From positions 1 to 5,368 of the forward strand of contig JAITNU010000107.1 of the NCBI GenBank assembly GCA_031290325.1: a DNA stretch of 5,368 nt, given 5' to 3'. Below, in pieces: positions 1-5,312 of the stretch (position 1 is its first letter; each line of letters starts with the position of its first letter). This DNA is from Treponema sp. Its GTDB lineage: Bacteria > Spirochaetota > Spirochaetia > Treponematales > Breznakiellaceae. Made by a program: the position numbers and the translations under genes. The notes under the pieces are model-generated. The model did no database searches, was not told where the DNA came from, and saw only the letters and a program-made list of their open reading frames with translations.

Positions 1-103
1 ATTGCGTCATCGGATCACATATCGCACACACCGATTTTTTAATTTCAATACCGGTCTCCGGTCCTGCTATCTTCCCTTTCAGCAGATTACCTATATTTTG
101 CAT
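1..103 (-). CDS. Molybdopterin/Fe-S oxidoreductase, N-terminal fragment (partial, runs off left edge)
   Basis: Only 34 codons are inside the window. They begin MQNIGNLLKGKIAG and continue through TGIEIKKSVCAICDPMTQ. The Cys26-x2-Cys29 pair, placed just after a short leader and a 'IKKS' stretch, matches the start of the N-terminal [4Fe-4S] motif of DMSO-reductase-superfamily (Mo-bis-MGD) enzymes. The next codon, cut by the edge, begins with T and could be the third cysteine. The start is supported by an AAGGGAG ribosome-binding site at 116-110, 6 nt upstream. No Tat signal is visible, which suggests a cytoplasmic enzyme of anaerobic metabolism; the substrate cannot be told. The assignment rests on one short motif, so another Fe-S protein is possible. 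Confidence 0.6.
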   Translation of the reverse strand, partial: MQNIGNLLKGKIAGPETGIEIKKSVCAICDPMTQ

Positions 104-174
104 TTCCTGCTCCCTTCATTCTACTAGAAATCACCACTGCCCACTTTCCGTCCCCTGTCATACCACAAATATAA

Positions 175-203
175 AATATAAAGAAAAAGGGGAAAAAGGA
201 CAA
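175..203 (-). promoter_or_regulatory. Candidate sigma70 promoter for the left-edge oxidoreductase gene
   Basis: On the minus strand, TTGTCC (203-198, 4/6 to consensus) and TATATT (180-175, 5/6) are separated by exactly 17 nt. Transcription would start near 168 and give a leader of about 65 nt before the ATG at 103. The surrounding 104-272 gap is strongly AT-rich and holds no convincing gene. Its one long minus-strand reading frame (269-87) has no ribosome-binding site and overlaps the next gene's start. Confidence 0.4.
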
Positions 204-217
204 TGAACAATAAACAT

Positions 218-233
218 ATTGAAATATATCAAT
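218..233. other. Weak AT-rich inverted repeat downstream of the CNNM-type gene
   Basis: ATTGA and TCAAT (one base pair longer if the flanking T/A pair is counted) flank a 6-nt AT loop about 40 nt past the CNNM-type stop codon. It is the only dyad seen where a terminator for that operon would be expected. The stem is short, AT-only apart from one GC pair, and lacks a clean following T-run on the minus strand, so intrinsic termination here is doubtful. Confidence 0.2.
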
Positions 234-272
234 AGTCCTTAATACTTTCTCCACTACTTTTTGCTCCACGAT

Positions 273-1559
273 TCATGGCGAAGCTATCTGCTGTCCTTTT
301 TCACCGCTTACTACTACCTTATCTATCCGGTTCCCGTCCATGGCAGCAATGGTGAAACGATAGCCGTTATAGTCAAAATGTGCTCCGGTCCGGGGAATTT
401 CCCCGGCCAGGCTCAGGATGAACCCGGCCAGGGTATGGTATTCCTGGTGTTCCCCCGTAAGGCTGGCCAGGGACAGTACCTTGGCGATCTCGTCGATGTT
501 GACGCTGCCATCTACGTGGTAGGTTCCATCTTCCTGGGGGAGTATGGCCTCTCCGTCCTGGGCAGGCGTTGAGAGGCGTCCGGTGATTTCTTCCATGAGG
601 TCTCCCAGGGAGAGTATCCCTGCAAAACCGCCGTATTCATCCATGACTAAAAGAAAATCGGTTTTCCCTTTCTTAAAGGCTTCAAAGGCTTTGAGGGCAG
701 ACATGGTTTCGGGGATAAACGAGGGACTTTTCATGATGAATTTTAACCCTGGCCAGGGGCCGGCAAGGAGGGCGAGGAGTATATCCTGGACTGAAACCAC
801 TCCGGAAACCGCATCAAGGGTGCTGTCGGCCACGGGAAAGTAGCGCTGCTCCCGGTATGCTATGGCGGCGGCCCGGATGGTTTCAGGATCAGCGCCCAGG
901 TCCAGCCATTGGATCTCCGAGCGGTGGGTCATAAAGGTCAGGACCGGCCGGTCTCCCAGATAAAAGACCCCCTCTACCATGGTCCGTTCCTTGCTTTCCA
1001 CAATCCCCGATTTTTCCCCTTCCTCCAGGGCCAGTTGCAGTTCATCGGTGGTCATCAGCGGGGAAGCGGTGGTATCAAGATGGAACAGTCTGAGGATCAA
1101 GGCGGATACCTGGGTGGCAATAACAAAGAGGGGCTTACAGAACAGGGCGAGGGCCTTGACCAGGGGAAGGGTGAAGGCGGTGATCTGCTCCGGGGCGGTA
1201 CAGGCGATCTGCTGGGGAAGGGTATCTCCCAGGATGACCATTACCAGGGTGATGCCAACGCTTATGAGGACCGCCCAGCTCCCGTGGAAAACCGGCCCCA
1301 GGGACCGCACCAGGGCGAATCCGCCGGCCACCCCTGCCAGGATTTCGAAGAAGCTGATCCCGATTCTGAGGGTCCCAAGAAACAGGGTGGGTGTTTCCGC
1401 CGCTTCCAGCACCTTACGGTACCGCTTATCACCTTCCTCCGCCTTGATCCGCAGCCAGGTTTTCCGGGAAGCGTGCAGGGCGGTTTCTATCAGGGACAAG
1501 AAGCCTTTGATGAGGATGATGACCAGGATGAAAAGGACGGTAGATAACGGGTCCTCCAT
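273..1559 (-). CDS. CNNM/CorC-family membrane protein (DUF21 + CBS pair + CorC_HlyC)
   Basis: This is a 428-residue protein of the UPF0053/CNNM family, whose members are linked to Mg2+ (or Na+/Mg2+, Co2+) transport and are often mislabelled 'hemolysin'. The DUF21 membrane domain covers about residues 1-165, with hydrophobic segments near 5-24, 58-86, 94-112 and 127-158 and the family's SxxETAL signature at 22-28. A CBS pair follows at about 205-330 and contains the hallmark DEYGGFAGILSLGDLMEEITG at 307-327; it probably senses adenine nucleotides. The CorC_HlyC domain occupies about 340-420. The length is typical of the family. The usual GExxPK loop reads GDTLPQ (111-116), losing the common lysine. 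The gene starts 4 nt after the HD-GYP stop codon. No Shine-Dalgarno precedes the ATG, so translation probably depends on coupling to the upstream gene. GGAGG lies inside codons 1-3 instead. Confidence 0.93.
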   Translation of the reverse strand: MEDPLSTVLFILVIILIKGFLSLIETALHASRKTWLRIKAEEGDKRYRKVLEAAETPTLFLGTLRIGISFFEILAGVAGGFALVRSLGPVFHGSWAVLISVGITLVMVILGDTLPQQIACTAPEQITAFTLPLVKALALFCKPLFVIATQVSALILRLFHLDTTASPLMTTDELQLALEEGEKSGIVESKERTMVEGVFYLGDRPVLTFMTHRSEIQWLDLGADPETIRAAAIAYREQRYFPVADSTLDAVSGVVSVQDILLALLAGPWPGLKFIMKSPSFIPETMSALKAFEAFKKGKTDFLLVMDEYGGFAGILSLGDLMEEITGRLSTPAQDGEAILPQEDGTYHVDGSVNIDEIAKVLSLASLTGEHQEYHTLAGFILSLAGEIPRTGAHFDYNGYRFTIAAMDGNRIDKVVVSGEKGQQIASP

Positions 1560-1563
1560 AGGA

Positions 1564-2700
1564 TTAATAACGGACCACGAGACCGACTTCTTCTTTGGTC
1601 AGGGGCCTGACAATGGATACCCCGGTTTGGGAAGTCTCCAGGGTGAGGGGGGTTCCATCTGATACTGTTCCGCCAAAAACCTGGACAATGGGAAACTGGG
1701 GCTGTTCGGGATCCACATCCACTACCTGGCCGTGCCTCCCGTCAGAAAGCAGCACATACAGTCCGATGGGATACATGGAAAGGGAAAAAACCAAGGCCCT
1801 GATGACCGTAGCATTGTACTGGTTTTTCTCATTCTTGAGGAGGGCCATTATGCCGGTATGGCTATCAGTGGCCTTCTTGTGGGGCTGGTCCGTGGTCAGT
1901 GCCGCATAAGAACAGGCCACGGCGATTATTTTGGCGTAGAAGCTGATCTTATCCGCGTTGAGTCTTTGAGGGTAGCCTAAACCGTTTTCCCGTTCATGGT
2001 GTTCCAGGGTGACGAGACTGATGGCCAGGGGCACATCAAAGGATTTAAGGAGGTTATAGCCTAAAATAGGGTGGGTGAGGATACGCTTCCGCTCATCAGG
2101 ACTCAGGATCCGCTCGTGTACATAGAGTCGTGAGGGCAGTTTTATCATCCCGATTTCATGGAGGAGGGCGGCAGCCCCCAGCTCCAGGAGCCGGTGCTCA
2201 GGGAGTTTGAGGTAGGACCCGATAATAATCGCAATGATCATGCTCTTAATTGTATGGAATGACAGAGCCCCATCGGGCACTTCCGGCCGGGGATTTTTTT
2301 CAATCCGCAGCAGGAACCGGCGATTTTCCTGTATTATCTTACAGGCCGTCCGTACCTTAGCTACTACATCTTTAAAGTCGAGTTCATTGTTTTCAGCCGC
2401 ATGGCTAAAAAGGGTTTCCACATACTTCTGAAAGACCCGGTAAAAGTTCTCGGCCTGCTTGATCTGATCCTCATCGATCCCCGCCAGTTCAGGAGGGATA
2501 TCGGGCGTGGTGGTAACCTGCTGTTTACCCAAGGTTCCATCACTATAGATATCCTGAAATTCCCACTCGTCCAGAACCTTGAGGAGTTCCTCGGACACGG
2601 GAATTTCCGAGGTAGCCAGGATAAATTGGTTATCAAGATACACTGTATCGGAAAAGAGACTTCCTGCTGCGATTGCTTTAATAGCATAACCCTTCATCAT
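1564..2700 (-). CDS. Degenerate HD-GYP domain protein (c-di-GMP signalling type)
   Basis: This is a 378-residue protein without membrane segments. Residues 1-140 form an N-terminal region loosely like the DUF3391 region found before some HD-GYP domains. The HD-GYP core follows: H149, HEIGM at 181-185, H210, HHERENGLGYP at 234-244, and AVAC at 260-263. A C-terminal YPIGLYVLLSDGR stretch (310-322) matches the segment that usually follows HD-GYP domains. HD-GYP enzymes hydrolyse cyclic di-GMP using two or three metals. Here the diagnostic HD is HE, the catalytic lysine of HDxGK is Met185, and the last metal-ligand aspartate (AVAD) is Cys263. Activity is therefore uncertain, and it may act as a c-di-GMP receptor or have altered chemistry. 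Two adjacent ATGs (2700, 2697) are possible starts. AGGGG at 2709-2705 sits 4 nt from the first and 7 nt from the second, so 2697 may be the real one. It is the first gene of an operon with the CNNM-type gene. Confidence 0.88.
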   Translation of the reverse strand: MMKGYAIKAIAAGSLFSDTVYLDNQFILATSEIPVSEELLKVLDEWEFQDIYSDGTLGKQQVTTTPDIPPELAGIDEDQIKQAENFYRVFQKYVETLFSHAAENNELDFKDVVAKVRTACKIIQENRRFLLRIEKNPRPEVPDGALSFHTIKSMIIAIIIGSYLKLPEHRLLELGAAALLHEIGMIKLPSRLYVHERILSPDERKRILTHPILGYNLLKSFDVPLAISLVTLEHHERENGLGYPQRLNADKISFYAKIIAVACSYAALTTDQPHKKATDSHTGIMALLKNEKNQYNATVIRALVFSLSMYPIGLYVLLSDGRHGQVVDVDPEQPQFPIVQVFGGTVSDGTPLTLETSQTGVSIVRPLTKEEVGLVVRY

Positions 2701-2802
2701 AGTACCCCTGTTGACTTGCTAATTCCTTGCATCTCATTTATCATAGTTTTCAATAATTATCGGTCATAATATATGGTTTTATAAATTAAGGAGAAAGTAA
2801 GA
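2701..2802. promoter_or_regulatory. Divergent intergenic promoter region
   Basis: This 102-bp AT-rich gap lies between divergently transcribed genes and must hold both promoters. The best plus-strand candidate is TTGCAT (2728-2733), 18 nt, AATAAT (2752-2757), giving a leader of about 40 nt to the TTG at 2803. An isolated TTGACT at 2711-2716 has no good -10 at normal spacing. The best minus-strand candidate is a TATGAT -10 (2745-2740) with only a poor -35 near 2768. The two -10 boxes lie about 7 bp apart, so the promoters would overlap and might compete. The hexamers are weak; the region is far surer than the exact sites. Confidence 0.45.
2788..2793 (+). promoter_or_regulatory. Ribosome-binding site that fixes the TTG start
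   Basis: AAGGAG lies 9 nt before the TTG at 2803. The first in-frame ATG is codon 11, already inside the first membrane helix and without a comparable site. This makes the TTG the best start. Confidence 0.75.
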
Positions 2803-3681
2803 TTGAAATTGAATTCTGTTAAATTAACCTCAATGTTCATCGTGTTTAATATCGTTATCCTGTTCTTTTTGATGGCCCTCGGTTTCTTTTCGTTTCATAC
2901 CCTCGGTTTTGACTTTGCCGGCACCTTTTGGCGTTCAAGCTGGCCCATCATCCTGGGAATGTTGGTGATTCTCGGTACCCTTGATATCTATTGGGCCATG
3001 AACCGCCGCCTCTTGGTACTCCTGCAACAGGAGGATTGGCCGGCTCTCATCCAATACCTTGAGACCCGTATCATCCAGAAAGGGCACTATTCCTCCCGGC
3101 TGATACGGCTGCTGGCTCAAACCTATCTGGTTCATTCCAATTCCGCTGCGCTTATCGACCTGGAACACCACTTCATCGAAAAAAAGCCCCGCTTACTTGA
3201 AAAGCATGCCCTGGTTTTAGGAATTGCCCGGCTCCTCCACAAGGATATAAGCGGTGGGGTGCAGTTTTTTTCCGCCCGCCTCAATTTTCTCAGGGCAGCG
3301 AGACAGGAGTTCGCCCGAGGGGATGCATCCTGGATACACTGGTACTATGGGTTTACCCTGCTCCTGGAACAGCAGTTTCCCCTGTCCGCGGACCAGCTCA
3401 TGCACCTGGCCCGGAAATCCCATGAAGTCCTGGTCGCAGGTCTGGCGGCCTTTTATCTTACCGATACTTTGTGTAAGGTACTGCCTGAACAAAGTACGGA
3501 GCTTTATGCAGCCGCTTTGGAGGGGCGCAGACGGGTACGGAAAGCTCTGCCTACTCTAGCGGCCTGGAATAAAGAGGTATTGAAAATACAAGTTGAAATA
3601 TACGGGATTATCATGCTCCAGGCGCTCCGGGATGCAGAGCATTGGATTTATGAAGAACAAGCGCCACAGGAGGAATCATGA
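2803..3681 (+). CDS. Uncharacterised protein with two N-terminal membrane helices and a helical cytoplasmic domain
   Basis: I do not recognise a named family for this 292-residue protein. Two hydrophobic segments (about residues 11-31 and 46-66) form a short hairpin ending in the positively charged MNRR (66-69), which places the rest in the cytoplasm by the positive-inside rule. Residues 75-285 look almost wholly alpha-helical, with repeated leucine/alanine-rich helices such as DWPALIQYLETRI and RLIRLLAQTYLV. This resembles a divergent TPR-like solenoid and would fit a protein-protein interaction role; that is inference from composition. The TTG start is chosen for its AAGGAG site. The stop overlaps the alaA start as ATGA, and the alaA ribosome-binding site lies in its last codons, so the two genes are translationally coupled. 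A link to alanine metabolism or the cell envelope is possible but unproven. Confidence 0.8.
   Translation: MKLNSVKLTSMFIVFNIVILFFLMALGFFSFHTLGFDFAGTFWRSSWPIILGMLVILGTLDIYWAMNRRLLVLLQQEDWPALIQYLETRIIQKGHYSSRLIRLLAQTYLVHSNSAALIDLEHHFIEKKPRLLEKHALVLGIARLLHKDISGGVQFFSARLNFLRAARQEFARGDASWIHWYYGFTLLLEQQFPLSADQLMHLARKSHEVLVAGLAAFYLTDTLCKVLPEQSTELYAAALEGRRRVRKALPTLAAWNKEVLKIQVEIYGIIMLQALRDAEHWIYEEQAPQEES
3668..3673 (+). promoter_or_regulatory. Ribosome-binding site of alaA inside the preceding gene
   Basis: AGGAGG, a full Shine-Dalgarno core, lies 4 nt before the ATG at 3678 and within the last codons of the upstream gene. The ATGA overlap at 3678-3681 joins the stop and start codons, a classic translational-coupling arrangement. 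Confidence 0.8.
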
Positions 3682-4895
3682 GAGCTTTTGCGAAATCCGT
3701 CAAACTTGACGAGGTATGTTACGACATCCGGGGGCCGGTCTTAAAAGAGGCGAAACGGCTGGAAGAGGAGGGTTTCCGGATCTTAAAGCTGAATATCGGG
3801 AACCCTGCGCCCTTTGGGTTCAACGCTCCAGATGAAATAATCCATGACATCATCGTTAATCTGCCCAATGCCCAGGGGTACTGCGATTCCCAGGGGCTTT
3901 TTTCCGCCCGGAAGGCCATTATGCAGGATTTTCAATCCAAGGGGGTGCGGGATGTGAACATCAACGATATCTTCATCGGGAACGGGGTGAGCGAGCTGAT
4001 TGTTATGGCCATGCAGGGGCTGCTGGATAATGGGGATGAGGTGCTGGTTCCCGCGCCGGACTATCCCCTGTGGACCGCCGCAATAACCCTCTCCGGGGGC
4101 AAGGCGGTCCACTACCTCTGTGACGAGGGGGCAGACTGGAACCCGGACCTTGGGGACATGGCGGCGAAGATCACCAGGCATACCAAGGCCATTGTGGTGA
4201 TTAATCCCAACAACCCCACCGGCGCAGTCTACGACAAAGCTATTCTGGAAGGCATTGCCCGGCTCGCCCGGGAACATGAACTCATCGTCTATGCTGATGA
4301 GATCTACGACCGCATCACCTACGACGGGGTACGGCACATACCCATGTCCTCCATAGACCCGGAGATTCTCACGGTGAACTTCAACGGTCTTTCCAAAACC
4401 TACAGGTCCGCCGGGTTTCGGGCAGGCTGGATGGCCCTTTCGGGGAATAAAAAAATCGCCACCGGGTATCTTGAGGGCCTGGAAATGCTTTCCAACATGC
4501 GGATCTGCGCCAATGTGCCTGCCCAGTTCGGCATCCAGACCGCCCTGGGGGGGTATCAGAGCATCAACGATTTCATACTCCCCGGCGGCCGCCTCAAGGA
4601 ACAGCGGGATATCGCCGTTTCCCTGATAAATACGATTCCCGGTCTCTCAGTGGTCATGCCCTAGGGCGCCCTCTACTGCTTCCCCCGGATCGACATCAAC
4701 CGTTTCAACATCACTAACGATGAAAAATTTATCATGGACCTACTCCAGCAGGAGCATATTCTCTTAGTCCAGGGTACTGGTTTTAACTGGAAAGCACCGG
4801 ACCATTTCCGGGTAGTCTTCCTCCCGGACCGGGAAACCCTCACCGGAGCGTTGAACCGGCTCAGAAATTTTTTGGAACATTACCGGCAGGCATAA
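3678..4895 (+). pseudogene. alaA: AlaA-type glutamate-pyruvate aminotransferase gene interrupted by an in-frame amber codon
   Basis: The frame is a class I/II PLP aminotransferase very like E. coli AlaA (YfbQ), which makes alanine from pyruvate and glutamate in the cytoplasm. Recognisable blocks include VCYDIRGPVLKEAKRLEEEG (13-32), LKLNIGNPAPFGF (36-48), GNGVSELI (101-108), VPAPDYPLWTAA (124-135), INPNNPTGAVY (175-185, Asn179), YADEIYD (205-211, Asp207 for the PLP ring nitrogen) and NGLSKTYR (236-243, PLP lysine Lys240). Codon 329 (4662-4664) is TAG, where homologues have a basic residue in P-K/R-GALY. The frame then continues unbroken from GALYCFPRID through LLVQGT (362-367) and DHFRVVFLP (Arg378, the substrate-carboxylate arginine) to TAA at 4893-4895. 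The total of 405 codons equals AlaA. Truncation at 328 residues would remove Arg378 and the small-domain C-terminus, so it should be inactive. There is no second lesion, so the change is recent, an error, or tolerated by readthrough. The start agrees with the homologue. Confidence 0.9.
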
Positions 4896-4934
4896 AAAAA
4901 GACGATGCATCTGGACGTCAGTATATGCACCGTC
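4894..4934 (-). terminator. Hairpin plus T7 reading as a minus-strand terminator
   Basis: GACGATGCAT (4901-4910) pairs with ATGCACCGTC (4925-4934) over 10 positions with one A-C mismatch. CTG/CAG inside can extend the stem. The plus-strand A7 at 4894-4900 becomes T7 directly after the hairpin on the minus strand, the form of an intrinsic terminator for leftward transcripts. It starts at the alaA stop codon. No minus-strand gene is visible to its right, so it may mainly shield alaA from antisense reading or form one side of a bidirectional terminator. Confidence 0.55.
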
Positions 4935-4990
4935 ATGAAACTTGAAGGATTATTCTCAAGTGGTGTTATATATATCGGTGCGGTTTTTTT
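4927..4990 (+). terminator. Possible rightward terminator of the alaA operon
   Basis: GCACCG (4927-4932) pairs perfectly with CGGTGC (4976-4981), followed by GG and T7 (4984-4990). A smaller hairpin, ACTTGA/TCAAGT (4940-4961), fills the interior. The closing stem is short and the loop long, so efficiency is uncertain. It shares bases 4927-4932 with the neighbouring hairpin, so the two cannot form together. Confidence 0.45.
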
Positions 4991-5192
4991 GACCTTTAGT
5001 ATTTAGTGAAAAAAATCAGGGCTGCGGTTCTATGCCTTCCGTAATAGGGGCACCTAATAAAAGAAAACTGAAAGAACTGGCCCTATTTTAAAAGGGAGCC
5101 ATTCTCTTTGACCTATGCGCTACTTTTATCGGAACAATCAGAGGAGTTGTGTATATAAAAAAATTGTTTTTTTAGGAATAAGTCCAAACTTG
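4991..5192. other. Gene-poor stretch with a possible decayed reading frame
   Basis: No intact gene is seen. On the plus strand ATG 5032 opens 19 codons (beginning MPSVIGAPNKRKLKEL) to a TAA at 5089-5091. The same frame then stays open for 27 more codons (KGAILFDLCATFIGTIRGVVYI...) to a TAG at 5173-5175. The second part looks like a membrane helix, but I recognise no family and there is no ribosome-binding site before 5032. An imperfect inverted repeat covers 5079-5100, centred on TTTTAAAA. A7-TTG-T7 at 5157-5173 is a weak AT dyad or curved-DNA element about 20 bp upstream of the next -35 box. Confidence 0.4.
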
Positions 5193-5222
5193 TTGACAAA
5201 AGAATATTAATTAATGTATAGT
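5193..5222 (+). promoter_or_regulatory. Near-consensus sigma70 promoter
   Basis: A perfect -35 box TTGACA (5193-5198) is followed after 18 nt by TATAGT (5217-5222, 5/6 to TATAAT). The spacer is almost pure A/T, and A- and T-tracts lie just upstream. This is by far the strongest promoter match in the window. Transcription should begin near 5229, about 84 nt before the ATG at 5313. Confidence 0.7.
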
Positions 5223-5239
5223 AATACTAGACATCCAAA

Positions 5240-5298
5240 GGCATACGAAAGATGTATGTCCGAATTCAGTTCCTTTATAAGGAATGAGTTTAGTAAAC
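5240..5298 (+). other. Structured leader with three consecutive hairpins
   Basis: Between the promoter and the ribosome-binding site the transcript can fold three times in a row. First, GGCATAC (5240-5246) pairs with GTATGTC (5254-5260) over 7 bp including one G-U, with loop GAAAGAT. Second, TTCCTT (5270-5275) pairs with AAGGAA (5279-5284) around a 3-nt loop. Third, GTTT (5288-5291) pairs with AAAC (5295-5298). The ribosome-binding site at 5301 is left free. I cannot match this to a known riboswitch. Confidence 0.4.
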
Positions 5299-5300
5299 AA

Positions 5301-5306
5301 GAGGAG
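5301..5306 (+). promoter_or_regulatory. Ribosome-binding site before the repeat-bearing frame
   Basis: GAGGAG ends 6 nt before the ATG at 5313. Together with the upstream promoter this is the main evidence that the heptamer array is translated rather than intergenic. Confidence 0.55.
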
Positions 5307-5312
5307 CGAGGT

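Noticed and set aside
87..269. Small minus-strand protein with a phenylalanine-rich hydrophobic stretch
   Set aside because: There is no Shine-Dalgarno, it overlaps the start of the oxidoreductase gene, and its hydrophobic part comes from the AT-rich promoter region. A real small membrane protein cannot be fully excluded.
909..1662. Long plus-strand reading frames antisense to the CNNM-type gene
   Set aside because: They mirror a clear family protein on the other strand, have no recognisable domains and no ribosome-binding sites.
3783..4337. 184-codon minus-strand frame inside alaA
   Set aside because: It lies fully within a strongly conserved aminotransferase frame and its translation has no family features; it is a shadow of biased codon use.
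4662..4664. Pyrrolysine insertion at the alaA amber codon
   Set aside because: Pyrrolysine is known mainly in methylamine methyltransferases, and homologues here have Lys or Arg. A point mutation or base error is simpler; it is kept only as a check.
4901..4990. Named riboswitch class behind alaA
   Set aside because: No conserved core of a known class could be recognised by eye, and no gene directly follows.
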